From Cupriavidus sp. D39 (GTDB lineage: Bacteria > Pseudomonadota > Gammaproteobacteria > Burkholderiales > Burkholderiaceae): DNA of 64,000 nucleotides. A model generated the notes under the pieces. It did not search any database and had not been told where the DNA came from. It was given only the letters and a program-made list of their open reading frames with translations. The stretch is from contig NZ_JAPNLE010000009.1 in assembly GCF_026627925.1 (NCBI RefSeq), forward strand, positions 2,046,001 through 2,110,000, read 5' to 3'. A program made the translations under genes and the position numbers. Shown here piece by piece: positions 33,697-42,530 of the stretch (position 1 is its first letter; the number at the start of each line of letters is the position of its first letter).

Positions 33697-33809
33697 AGCT
33701 CTCTCCAATTGGATCTTCGCCTTCATCCAGGATACGCATTGAGTTGCATGCCGGATGTAGGAAGTGGTCGCGCCTACAACAAGGATTGCTCCTACAACGA
33801 GGCACGCGC

Positions 33810-34057
33810 ATGATCCGCCGCGAATACAAAACCTTCGGCTTCTGCTGCGGCCTGGGCGGCGTTGCCAAGGGCTTCAAGAAGGCCGCCTCGCAGGTCGGCA
33901 ACATGATCGCCACCTGGAAGTGCATCGGCGGCATCGATGTCGACCCGGCCGCCGCGCGCGACTTCGAGAAGCTGGTGGGCGTGAAGTGCACAGTCATGGA
34001 CCTGTTCACCAGGGCCATGTACACCGCCTTTCACGGCAAAGAGCCGCCGGCAGGGTG
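33810..34057 (+). pseudogene. C5-cytosine DNA methyltransferase, N-terminal piece
   Basis: ATG 33810 begins MIRREYKTFGFCCGLGGVAK, the AdoMet-binding motif I (F-x-G-x-GG). The frame ends a few residues after HGKEPPAG, at the left breakpoint of the inversion (34054-34057). The continuation, WREATAADIRRAAGG, is on the minus strand at 39987 and below. See the middle and C-terminal pieces at 39651-39987 and 36554-37731. Confidence 0.8.
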
Positions 34058-34572
34058 ACGCGCCTGGCGATGCAGTTCATGGCGCTCACCTTTGCCCGCA
34101 CCACCGAGATGATCCAAGCCCAGTGGGGGAGATCGACGAGGACAAAGCCCAATGGCTGGTGCCGGCTGAGCGGATGAAGATGCGCGACTCGCACGTCGTG
34201 CCCCTGTCCACGCAGGCCCTGGCGGTAGTGGCAAAGCTGCGTGCGATCAACGGCCACCGCGACTTCATTTTCTACAGCCCCCGCGGCAAGACTGGCCATA
34301 TCAGCGACAACACAATGCTCTATGCCCTGTACCGCATGGGGTACCACTCGCGCATGACCGGGCACGGCTTCAGAGGGGCGGCGTCGACCGCGCTGAATGA
34401 GCTAGGGTTTCGGGCGGACGTGATCGAGCGGCAGCTGGCGCACGTCGAGCGCAATAAGGTGCGCGCGGCCTACAACCATGCGCAGTACTTGCCCGAGCGC
34501 CGGCAGATGATGCAGGCGTGGGCGGATCACATCGGTGTTCTGCGTACGCCCAACGGAGGCATACAGAAATGA
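34058..34572 (+). pseudogene. Tyrosine integrase, C-terminal catalytic piece
   Basis: Contains the catalytic arginine I (TFARTTEM), the H-x-x-R box (TGHGFRGAAST), the following histidine (LAHVERNKV) and the tyrosine in AAYNHAQYLPERRQMMQAW: the complete catalytic half of a P4-type integrase. It lacks a start because the N-terminal half lies at 39988-40691 on the other strand. An internal frame break at five G (34125-34129) would be repaired by a sixth (AQWG + EIDEDKAQWLVPAERMK). Overlaps the next gene by ATGA. Confidence 0.8.
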
Positions 34573-35219
34573 GGGATTTTCTACGTGGTTCTGTTGTTCC
34601 GTTCGTGCTTGCAGGACTCGGCTACCTCGCTTATGGCTTTTATTTGGCACCGCCAAAGGCGAGTCAGGATTGGGCGGCCTGGGCTCAGGCTTACGGCGCA
34701 ACGGTGGCCCTGGCTATCGCAATCTATGTTCCCTACCGGCAGCGCGAGGACGCAAAGCGAGATCAGCTTGCGAGGGAAGCCGAACAGGCTGCATTGCACT
34801 CACAGATCTCGATCCTTATTCTGACCGATGTCATCGCCTTCCTGGAAAGGACGCTCGCATATCCCATCCACATGCCACGCGCGCTGTCTCGGATCCAACT
34901 GGAGGTGACCGGCGTGCGCCTCGAGCGGCTGAACGACTGCAGCGAGGCCGATGCGGCAGCCGAGGGCGTTGAACCCCTGGGCACCGAGCGCGAAGAGCGC
35001 GACTGGAGCGTATGCCCGCAATGCGGTGGGACTGGACTCTATGACGCTATCGGCCCGAACCTCGGCGTGATGCCCGACACCGACTGCACCGAGTGCGATA
35101 CGCATGTGGAGCGATATCGGCACCTCTGGGACGCTATCAACGGCGCTGGCGCCTGGGCGGCGAACCCGTCCATACGCTCGAAAATTCACGCGAGATCTCG
35201 TTCGCGCGAATATGCGTGA
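34569..35219 (+). CDS. Chimeric ORF: membrane protein N-terminus joined to ASCH-like phage protein C-terminus
   Basis: 216 residues. The first ~110 form two hydrophobic helices (SVVPFVLAGLGYLAYGFYL and AYGATVALAIAIYV) and a helical tail, as in many small prophage membrane proteins. From about HMPRALSRIQLEVTGVRLERL the sequence is the C-terminal part of the phage ASCH/morphogenetic protein family, with an inserted zinc-ribbon-like segment (CPQCGGTGLYD and CTECDTHVE) and DAINGAGAWAANP. Full-length relatives have a preceding ASCH domain ending in PSIHMPRWASR, so a deletion near 34870 probably fused two genes. The C-terminal tail after AANP looks frame-shifted. Confidence 0.5.
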   Translation: MRDFLRGSVVPFVLAGLGYLAYGFYLAPPKASQDWAAWAQAYGATVALAIAIYVPYRQREDAKRDQLAREAEQAALHSQISILILTDVIAFLERTLAYPIHMPRALSRIQLEVTGVRLERLNDCSEADAAAEGVEPLGTEREERDWSVCPQCGGTGLYDAIGPNLGVMPDTDCTECDTHVERYRHLWDAINGAGAWAANPSIRSKIHARSRSREYA

Positions 35220-35246
35220 TCAGGGCATCAGGGATGGCGCGCTCAT

Positions 35247-36176
35247 TCATGCCGCCACCGCCGGAAATCCATCGTGCTGCACGCCGTCGAGCAGGCGGCC
35301 GGCGGCCTTCTTGCCGATCCTGGCGGCGCCGATACCATCGCCGAACTCACGAATCTCGCGCCAGTTCAGCGCAATGGTCGCCGGGTCGGCTCGCCAACTG
35401 GAGAGGCTCTCGTTCTCATATTCGTATGTGACCGGAGTCCACTCGCCGTGCTGCTTGAATAGGAACGGCACGCCGGCGTCCGCGCACTGGTCGCGCAGGT
35501 CCCGGGCCCAGTCCGGGTGCATCGGTCGCGCGTTGGCGCCGCTCTCGCCGCCGGCGATCACCCAGCCAATGGGCAGGGGCCCCCGCCAAGCGGAGCGCAT
35601 CCACATGCGCAAATCGACCGGCCCCAGCAGCGGCTCCATGCTGAGGAAGCGCACGCGCGCTGGCGCGGCCAGCAGCTTTGGGATGCCGCGGTCAGCTTCC
35701 TCCTGGTTGCAGTTCGTGGCGCCGAGCCAGACGTTCTCGGGCAGCGGCTTATGGATGCAGCCGATGGCGCCCATTGCCACCTGGGACATGGCGCGCGCAT
35801 TTCCGATGCGTTTAGTCAGCAGCAGCCAATCCAGATTGGGCGTGGCCTCAATCAGTTTGAACAGGTCCGCACGCCAGGCCGGATCCACGGCGTTATCAAA
35901 CACGTCGGCCAGGCTGGCGCAGAAGACACGCTGGCGCCGCCGGTGCTGTGCCTAGAACACCCCGGCATCGCGGTTCCAGGCAAGCGGCTTGCGCCAGTTT
36001 GCGGCGCTCGTGCGCCGGCGCGGCGCGCCCGGGCCCCAATTCACCGCTTGCCCGCCGCCGAAGCGCGCGTTGCGCGTCTCGGCATAGCAGTGGTCGCAGC
36101 CGGGGCCGACTTTCTGGCAACCCTCCCACGGATTGAACGTGTGGTCGGTCCATTCGATTTTTGTGTTCTCGCTCAT
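35247..36176 (-). pseudogene. DUF5131 (phage Gp37/Gp68-like) protein with in-frame TAG
   Basis: ATG 36176: MSENTKIEWTDHTFNPWEGC, with CxxxxPGCDHCYAE, the radical-SAM-like cysteine motif of this phage family. After WNRDAGVF a TAG (35952-35954) interrupts, but the same frame goes on with QRVFCASLADVFDNAVDPAW, LDWLLLTKRIGNA, WVIAGGESGANARPMHPDW and a C-terminus at 35247, all conserved in the family. Without the TAG the protein would be 309 residues, full length. Only a truncated 74-residue product is predicted unless the codon is suppressed. Lies inside the inverted segment. Confidence 0.7.
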
Positions 36177-36374
36177 GCCAAATGCCTCAAGGTTTCCCGC
36201 CCGCTGCCGATATCGCAGTCATGGACGATAAAGAAAAATTCTTCAAAGAGCTCGCCGACTGCTCGGGCCCGACTTGGGTGCATCGCAATATTTCTTTACA
36301 TCTCACCGCGTGATTTTTTGGTGATCGTTACTACCCTTAACCCTATTGCGATCGATAGCTGAAGGAGCCACGCA

Positions 36375-36473
36375 ATGAATTGGCGTGAAATTGCAGCCAT
36401 CACCTCCGGCTGGGTTGTTGTCTGCCTCTTTGCCGGGTGGGCGCTTGCAATTGCGGCGGACGCGATCAAATAG
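36375..36473 (+). CDS. 32-residue membrane peptide
   Basis: AAGGAG seven bases before ATG 36375; product MNWREIAAITSGWVVVCLFA then GWALAIAADAIK, essentially one transmembrane helix. Unknown function; short, so confidence is limited. Confidence 0.4.
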   Translation: MNWREIAAITSGWVVVCLFAGWALAIAADAIK

Positions 36474-36553
36474 CCTCGGCTCGGGCGCTTTGCTACCAGC
36501 GCGATGGTGGTCGCGCACCCGGCGCGCCGGGCTCCATAATGTCTTGGGCTCGC

Positions 36554-37731
36554 TCATGCGACCTCCGCAGGCTGCGCCACCGCCACCGGCCGTACCCACA
36601 CCGGCGTGGCCGACAGCATGAACGTCTCGCCGGCCTCGGCCAGCAGCAGGGTAGTGCCCATCACCTCCGCAATCGCGCGCGCGGCATCCGGCGGCACAGC
36701 GTTGCCGATTCGTTCACGCCAGGCTTGATCGCTCAGCCCGTCTAGCTCGAGGTATTCCTCCGGCTCGATCAGCGACGGCAGCGCGGCCAGTTCCAACGTA
36801 GTGAAAGGGCGGTGCCAGGTGCCGTCCAGCGCGCGGATGATCGCAACCAGCTTGTCGTTCGCCGCCGGCAGACGCGGATCAGCCACCGACCAGCGGCCGT
36901 TGTCATGGCCAGCAGCTGCCGACACCGCACCGCTCCGCTGATCCCAACCAATAACACCATAGTGGCCGCCGGTCAGGTAGTCGTCGCCGCGCTCCCGCCG
37001 CATGCCCGGGCGCGGGTCGGCCACAGCATAGGCACCCTGGCCGGTGTCGCTGCGCGCGATCACAGTGCCCGCCGGCTCGTCGAAACCGGTGATGCGGTAC
37101 TTGCCCGCGCCCTCGAAGCCAGTGGACGCGCGTGGGTCCTGCACGCACTGGCCGGTGCCGTGGGCGCCCGTGACAGCGCCGCCAGCTTGATTGTTGTGCT
37201 TAGCCGGACCAGCGTGGCGCGGATCGGCGACGGTGTAGTAGCCCTGGCCGGGCATCTGCTGCGCGGCGATGGTGTTTGCATGCTGCTCCCACGGCAGCAC
37301 GCCATAGGCATGGCCGTCGCTCCACTTCGCGCTCTTGGCGAAACGCGGGTCCGCGACGCTGAACGTGCCGTTCGTCGGGCCACTGCGACCAGCGACGGTA
37401 CCGCTCGGCTGGTCCCAGCGATTCACCCCCATGTAGCCGTCGCGATACTCGGGCACGATGAGGTAGTCTCGCAGCTGGCCATCCTCCACCGCTAGCTTGT
37501 TCAGGCTGCGCCAGTCGCTGCCGGCCTCGACGAACGCCAGGCGCACCCAGGTCTTCCACTGCAGCGACGGCACGCGGCGCGTCGGCCCGCCAGCCGGGTC
37601 GCCCGGCAGCGGCATGCGGCCCAGCACGGTGCCGACGCCCTGCAGACGGTGAATCTCGGGCTCATACAGGAAGGCCGGGACCTGTTCCATGTGCCGAGCC
37701 ACCATGAGGAAGCGCTTGCGGCTCTGGGCCA
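36554..37731 (-). pseudogene. C5-cytosine methyltransferase, C-terminal piece with repeated ADPR units
   Basis: Starts (after the IS target duplication) at LAQSRKRFLMVARHMEQVPA, the QSRKR motif VIII region. It contains four repeats of about 45 residues of the form W-(D/E)-Q-x-(S/A)-GTV-x(10)-G-x(4)-VADPR. It ends with RERIGNAVPPDAARAIAEVM, motif X (GNAVPP), at stop 36554. The repeats form an unusually large target-recognition region. Joined to the other two pieces it would give about 580 residues. Confidence 0.8.
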
Positions 37732-39650
37732 CCCGAGTTCGACAGTTAGAAGCGTAAGTCTTTGATTTGATTGGAGCCGACTGCAAAACGCTCCACTACA
37801 AGAGAGTCAGTTGGCTCGTTTTGACTGGTTTGCGAACCTTCAATGCGGAGAAAACCCGGGCCTGCTCCTGACTGATGGTCGAGAGCCCTGCCACGGACTT
37901 GGTTTGGTCGAAGACGATGCGGTGGTGCTGAATGCGATTGAGCATGGTAAGGGCTCGCGCGGGCGACAACTCGCTGTTGGCGGCCTGCAAGCGCATCCGC
38001 ATCACCCGATACAGAATCAGTGCCATGAAGCAGATCGCCGCATGGGCGCGGATACGGTCTGGCAAGCGGTGATAGACCGGACCAATCTCGATCTCGGACT
38101 TGAGCACACGAAACCCGCGTTCGATATCCGCCAATGACTTGTAGCGGTCGACGACTTCACGTGGTGAGAGATCCGCGGCATTGGTGACCAGCAGCAGCTT
38201 GCCATCCATCATGCGGGCATGATGCAAGGCTCGCTCATCGACGGCGTAGCAGAAGCGCTCGCTCTTCAGATCGACTTGGATGATACGAGCCAGATGGGCC
38301 TCGCAAACCGCATGGTAGAACCGTGCACGGGCACCGCCATCGGAGAGCTTTTTGCCACGACTGCGATGACCGGTGTCTTGCGCATCAAGCTTGCCCACCC
38401 ACTGCGCGGCAAGCTGCTCCAGGTGCGCAATCTGTGCATCGCGTTGCGCGCCTTTCTCCTGCGCAACCACGGGATCGTGCGCCACGATCAGGCGTAAGCC
38501 GTTCCATGGCACTTCGCCCAGGACTTCTTCACGGGCCGGCAGGCATTGCTGTGCGTGGAGGCCTTCCAATGAATCGACCACATCGTTGTAGCGACGGCCC
38601 GGCACCGCCAGGATAAATTCCAGCGGCGCACCGTCTGGCAAGGTCATCGTCTGCAGCTCTGCCAGGTTGTCGATCGAGAGCAGTCCCCGATCGGCGACGA
38701 CGATGACGCGCTTGACGGGGAACCGGCTCAGCACCTTCTCGAGGGTTGGCTTCAACGTCGTGACTTCCGCGGTATTGCCGTCAAACACCTCGTGATAGAG
38801 CGGCAATCCTTCTGCCGTCTGCACGACCCCCAACATGAACTGCCGGGCAATGACGCCTTCCTTGGCCATGCCGTACTGGCGCACATCATCTTCTTGCTGC
38901 GACAGACCCTCGGCACGAATGGTCGTCATGTCGTAGAACACCACCGATAAGGTTTGATCGACCAGCGGACGCAACAGCCCCGCCAACACGGCGTCTACTT
39001 CTGCCTGATGCGTGACCAGCGCGTCCATTGCACGCAGCAGATGTTGGTGGTCGACGGCTTCGATAGATAACCCTGGCAGGCCAACCGTTTCCAGCCAGCG
39101 CAGCACGCCCAGTTTAGATTCCGGGTCACACAGGCGATTGAAGACCATGATGCGCACGAGCGCTTCGACATCGATGGCATGGCGGGTGCGTCGGAACACG
39201 CGGCGCAAGCCGTCGAAGCCGAGCTCGTGCCACAGTTCGGAGAGCGCCCACACGTCGCCGAGCGCACGGGCCGATTCGAACGTCACCGCGGGCTCGGCGG
39301 CTGCCTCAAGTGTGGGGCGGCCGGTGACTCGCAACAGCCCATTGATCACGCCTTCCATGCTGTCGCCAAGTTGATCAAGACGGCCCAAGGTGGCAACGGT
39401 GCGCTGCTTAGGCTGACCGTTGTCATCGCGATAGGACTCGACCAACTGCACGTAGCGGCGAGAACCAGAGGAGGTGACTTTGACGAACATGCCGTTACTG
39501 TACAGGCATTGAATGCCTTGTCAAATATAGGCTTCGTCGTTACAAACGTGCCACTACAAGAGTTTGACGCTCACGACCCGGGAAGCCGCGCCAGTGCTAG
39601 GGGCGACGGTCAGAAATGGCGAAAATCGGGCTCAAACTGTCGAACTCGGG
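37732..39650. mobile_element. IS1634-family insertion sequence, complete
   Basis: 1,919 bp bounded by perfect 16-bp inverted ends CCCGAGTTCGACAGTT (37732-37747) and AACTGTCGAACTCGGG (39635-39650) with a 5-bp target duplication GGCCA (37727-37731, 39651-39655). Removing the element and one GGCCA fuses the methyltransferase middle piece directly to its C-terminal piece. An internal CCACTACAAGAG is repeated in direct orientation near both ends (about 37791 and 39549). Confidence 0.9.
37796..39490 (-). CDS. IS1634-family transposase
   Basis: 564 residues, intact. DDE transposase of the IS4-like superfamily: VVFYDMTTIRAEG (first Asp), VIVVADRGLLSIDNL (second Asp) and LADIERGFRVLKSEIEIGPV (Glu with Y/R spacing) form the catalytic triad; VRIMVFNRLCDPESKLG is a family block. 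Start ATG 39490, MFVKVTSSGSRRYVQLVESY. Unlike many neighbours it shows no frame break, so the element is probably active or recent. Confidence 0.92.
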   Translation of the reverse strand: MFVKVTSSGSRRYVQLVESYRDDNGQPKQRTVATLGRLDQLGDSMEGVINGLLRVTGRPTLEAAAEPAVTFESARALGDVWALSELWHELGFDGLRRVFRRTRHAIDVEALVRIMVFNRLCDPESKLGVLRWLETVGLPGLSIEAVDHQHLLRAMDALVTHQAEVDAVLAGLLRPLVDQTLSVVFYDMTTIRAEGLSQQEDDVRQYGMAKEGVIARQFMLGVVQTAEGLPLYHEVFDGNTAEVTTLKPTLEKVLSRFPVKRVIVVADRGLLSIDNLAELQTMTLPDGAPLEFILAVPGRRYNDVVDSLEGLHAQQCLPAREEVLGEVPWNGLRLIVAHDPVVAQEKGAQRDAQIAHLEQLAAQWVGKLDAQDTGHRSRGKKLSDGGARARFYHAVCEAHLARIIQVDLKSERFCYAVDERALHHARMMDGKLLLVTNAADLSPREVVDRYKSLADIERGFRVLKSEIEIGPVYHRLPDRIRAHAAICFMALILYRVMRMRLQAANSELSPARALTMLNRIQHHRIVFDQTKSVAGLSTISQEQARVFSALKVRKPVKTSQLTLL

Positions 39651-39987
39651 GGCCAGCTTGCCGATCTCGCCACAGTCGTGCGTCGTCTCGTTCACGGCAT
39701 AGCCGTAGTGGCGCAGGATCTGGTTGATCTGGTCCAGCAGATGGCGGCCGCGCGTGGCGAGCCGCGGCACGTTCTCGAAGACGATCAGCTCGACCGGGTC
39801 ATCCTTCCAGGCCTCGCACATCAGCCAGACGCAGCGCAGCGTGAGCTCGTTCAGCGCCTGGTACTTCGGCGTGCGGCTCAAGGCCTCGGACAGCCCGGAC
39901 GCACCCTTGCACGGCGACGAAATGAACACGCAGTTTGGCCGCTCACCGCCTGCGGCGCGCCGGATGTCGGCGGCCGTGGCCTCGCGC
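39651..39987 (-). pseudogene. C5-cytosine methyltransferase, middle piece
   Basis: Reads WREATAADIRRAAGGERPNC, VFISSPCKGASGLSEAL (motif IV, catalytic cysteine in PC), VELIVFENVPRLATRGR (motif VI, ENV) and GYAVNETTHDCGEIG. Bounded on the right by the inversion breakpoint and on the left by the IS1634 insertion. Together with 33810-34057 and 36554-37731 it makes one methyltransferase; all catalytic motifs survive in the separate pieces. Confidence 0.8.
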
Positions 39988-40691
39988 CACCGCGTCGCCC
40001 TCGTACGCATCGATGTCGCGCAGCAGCTGCGGCCGCTCGAGCGCGGACACGCGCGCTTGGTGCACGACCGCCGCGCCCTTCAGCGCGGTGGCACTGTCGA
40101 TGTCGGCGGCCGGGTTGCGGTCGCACGCCCCATAGATGATCCCGTACTGGAACACCGCGCGCACGCGTTGCAGGATGCGTTTGGTGGTGTCCCGCACGCC
40201 CCGCGCCTCGATCTTGCGCAGCATGTCCAGCAGCACCGGCGCCTTGATGTCAGCAATCGGCATGGCGCCGATGACGGGGAACACGTCGTTTTCTAGGGAG
40301 GCGATCGCCTTGCCGGCGTAGTCGTCGTCCAGTTGCTCTTCCGGGTGGCATACCACTCGCGGGCGACAGCCTCGAACGAGTTACCCGCGGCGATCTTGAT
40401 GGCGCGGCGCTGTTCCTGCTTTACCGTGCTCGGATCCTGGCCGCTGGCCACAAGGGTCCGCGCGGCCTCGCGCCGCGCACGGGCCTGGGCGAGCGTGACC
40501 TCCGGATAGCTGCCGAAGCCGAGTCGATTCTCGCCGCCAGCGGGCCGGTAATACTTGAAACGCCAGAGCTTTCGCCCGTCGGCCATGACCTCTAGAAATA
40601 GGCCGCCACCGTCAAACAGCTTATCGGAACGGTCCTTCGGCTTCGCATTGCGGATTTTAGTGTCGCTTAATGGCTCGACGGTACGGGGCAT
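39988..40691 (-). pseudogene. Tyrosine integrase, N-terminal piece
   Basis: ATG 40691: MPRTVEPLSDTKIRNAKPKD then DKLFDGGGLFLEVMADGRKL and SYPEVTLAQARARREAARTL, the DUF4102 arm-binding domain of P4-type integrases, followed by a core-binding domain ending LRDIDAYEGDA at the inversion breakpoint. A one-base gap near 40346 separates AREWYATR from EQLDDDYAGKAIASLENDVF. Catalytic residues are all in the other piece at 34058-34572. It lies 80 bp from attR, as expected. Confidence 0.8.
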
Positions 40692-40710
40692 CGTTTTGGG
40701 GCACCAGATA

Positions 40711-40734
40711 TAGGGGCATTTGTTGATGCCCCTA
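40711..40734. promoter_or_regulatory. Inverted repeat upstream of the integrase
   Basis: TAGGGGCAT-N6-ATGCCCCTA, a perfect 9-bp inverted repeat 20 bp upstream of the integrase ATG and 36 bp from attR. Could be an integrase arm or excisionase site, or an operator for int. Confidence 0.5.
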
Positions 40735-40769
40735 AAACACGCGGATGCTAACGGTTCCCGGCGAACTTT

Positions 40770-40817
40770 GGCGGACGTCAAAAGCCCGCGAGGCCTTGAT
40801 TTACTTGGGAGGGGAGA
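40770..40817. repeat. attR of island 1
   Basis: Direct partner of 28801-28848 (two mismatches in 48). It is followed by GAACTTCAGA repeated about two and a half times and, 30 bp later, by the left end of island 2. Confidence 0.85.
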
Positions 40818-40846
40818 ACTTCAGAGAACTTCAGAGAACTAGTTTG

Positions 40847-40862
40847 TGGTCCCGCCGGCAGG
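40847..40862. repeat. attL of island 2 (tRNA-Arg 3' end copy)
   Basis: TGGTCCCGCCGGCAGG is identical to the last 16 bases (CCA end, minus strand) of the tRNA-Arg at 60762-60777. The two copies bracket 19.9 kb that contains a tyrosine integrase next to the intact tRNA gene. Confidence 0.85.
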
Positions 40863-41021
40863 CACCCATGGTTCCTTTTGGCTAGGTAGCCGTGGCGCTG
40901 AATCCCAACTGTAGCATGGCATTTTGGGTTAGTGCTGACTGACTTTTCGGAGACTCTTGAGCCCCGTTGGTACAGCAGGGGGCCTTCCGTTGGTACACCA
41001 ACCCTACCAGCAGCCCCGCGT

Positions 41022-41579
41022 CTATTTCGCGGTCAGTGTCTCTGCGCTTATGGCGTCTGTGACTGTGGCCGCATCCGCCTCCATCTGCGCCTTCATTGCC
41101 TTCTCGATATTGGTGCCGGACCAGGATTGCCGAAGGATGCTCTGATTGATGGCCGCTTGTCCAAGCGCCCTAATCGCAAAGGACGTGCAGACGCCGGACA
41201 ACGCAGCGAACACGCCCCCAAACAGGCGACCGGCCTCGTACCACGGGGTGTCAGGCAGGATTCCCTTCCTGCCCGCATAAAGCGCCACACCCATGCAGAA
41301 GCATGCAAACAACGCCCAGATAATCGCGTTCGAGCGGTTCCGCTGCTCCTGGGCGACAATCAAAAGCATCCAGCTCGGGCTCGTCCGCATGGCGACAGCG
41401 AGTTTGTGGTGTCGCTTGTCCCGCTCCTCCCTTTGCTTCCGGCGCTTGTCGGCCCATGAACTGGAAAACTTCTCCAGGCTGCGGGAGATGAGGGGCGTAG
41501 CGAGGTTCACAAGAATCCCGACGACGATGGTTCCCACCCACCAGCTCGGGCTTTGCAGGTTTTTGAGGAATTCTTCCAT
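41022..41579 (-). CDS. Three-helix membrane protein of unknown function
   Basis: 185 residues from ATG 41579. MEEFLKNLQSPSWWVGTIVV begins the first membrane segment; a long basic cytoplasmic stretch (SSWADKRRKQREERDKRHHK) follows, then two more helices (AIIWALFACFCMGVALYAG and FGGVFAALSGVCTSFAI) and a soluble tail. Proteins with this layout occur singly in variable regions of many bacteria. It follows the gene at 41588-42390 with an 8-base gap, so the two are cotranscribed. Function not known. Confidence 0.6.
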   Translation of the reverse strand: MEEFLKNLQSPSWWVGTIVVGILVNLATPLISRSLEKFSSSWADKRRKQREERDKRHHKLAVAMRTSPSWMLLIVAQEQRNRSNAIIWALFACFCMGVALYAGRKGILPDTPWYEAGRLFGGVFAALSGVCTSFAIRALGQAAINQSILRQSWSGTNIEKAMKAQMEADAATVTDAISAETLTAK

Positions 41580-41587
41580 CGCGTTAC

Positions 41588-42390
41588 TTACGCTTTTCCG
41601 AGTATGGGGGCCGACCGTTGGTGAAGCATCGCGCAAAGATCAATCAGGACGGACGGCACATAAATGTCCTGTCGCAGCATCTCATCCAGCTTGCTGCGCA
41701 GCCCGTGCCCAGTCCCAAGGTGGAAATCCCGGCTCAGCAAACCGCTCCACTTCCAGTAGCCAGTAAGCTCCTTCGCAGCTACTACCTCATTCCTTGAGCG
41801 ATAAATGCCTACGGCTGCAAAGGCGAAGTACGCGCACAGCGACGCGGCTACGCCATTTCCTTCTGACGCATAAGCAAGTCCGCCGCCGATAGAAGCAGGC
41901 AGTCCAATCAGCAGCACTGTCTTTCCAATCGCTTTCCCCCCCAAATGGCAGAAGAGGTAGGAGTCTCTGTTGTGCCCCCAGAGAAGTACAGGCTTTGCAA
42001 AGCACTAGCTGTTTGATGCTTGAGGATGGCCCCGACGGCTACTTCTATGAATTCGGGCTCACGCGAAAATCCACCTCCGAGCAGTTCTGAGCCTTGGTGC
42101 AAAACATCGTCGCCCATGAAACAGCCCGCAATCTCGTCGCCCTTCTTGCTCGGGACTTTGCTCCATTGAGCCTCAGCCAGAACGCCTAGCGCATACTCCA
42201 AGTGTCTTACGTCGGACATCGAAGAGTCATCGCCGGCGACAAACCTGCCGTATTCGTCGTAACCATCGGCTGCCAGGATCGTCTTTGTTGCTGGTAGTAG
42301 GCGTGCCCAGTGGCGCGAGATGTATTTTTGCCCTTGCCGTGCAGCGGTGTCCCAAGAGCCCGCGTTTGCCTCGATCACTTCACCCTCCAT
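41588..42390 (-). CDS. Membrane-anchored protein of unknown function, one apparent frameshift
   Basis: Read literally this is two overlapping frames (160 and 118 residues), but an eighth G in the seven-G run (plus 41936-41942, C's) joins SSAIWGGK to AIGKTVLLIGLPASIGGGLA and makes one 267-residue protein, in keeping with the other breaks in the window. N-terminal ~150 residues are soluble (MEGEVIEANAGSWDTAARQG, YDEYGRFVAGDDSSMSDVRH); two transmembrane helices follow; the C-terminal ~60 residues are soluble. AGGAAA upstream of ATG 42390. It shares an upstream element with two other operons. Confidence 0.55.
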
Positions 42391-42470
42391 TGTTCTTTTC
42401 CTTTCCCGGTCTAAGTGGACTCTAACACGCACAGCTTTTGGATCTGTGACGAGCCCCGACCCACCCCGAG

Positions 42471-42513
42471 TGACCCCTTTGGCAAACATGGACCCCTCGT
42501 CTGCAGAGCCCCC
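42471..42513 (-). repeat. Shared upstream element, copy A
   Basis: TGACCCCTTTGGCAAACATG then GACCCC and CTGCAGAGCCCC. Similar sequences lie at 44772-44818 (B) and 47196-47255 (C). This copy is about 80 bp upstream of the start at 42390. On the minus strand the common core is GGGGTCATGTTTGCCAAAGG (some variation between copies). Confidence 0.65.
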
Positions 42514-42530
42514 GGTGGTGGCAGGAGGGT

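Larger units (their letters stand above)
34054..39991. other. Inverted 5.9-kb segment
   Basis: Both ends carry GGTG(A/G)CGCG in opposite orientation (34054-34062 plus, 39983-39991 minus). Flipping the segment rejoins the methyltransferase (PPAG + WREATAADI) in frame on the plus strand and the integrase (DIDAYEGDAV + TRLAMQFMALTFART) in frame on the minus strand at the same time. Such a double restoration leaves little doubt that the segment was inverted after both genes were intact. Confidence 0.85.

Noticed and set aside
33467..33742. Plus-strand frame starting MTAQVLASAALVALAALPPI
   Set aside because: It is the complement of the lipoprotein gene at 33497-33696, which has a better start, lipobox and composition.
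33321..35954. Stop-codon recoding (TAG read as glutamine) in island 1
   Set aside because: Only two sites, no suppressor tRNA seen, and other genes of the island are plainly decaying; kept as a low-level finding only.
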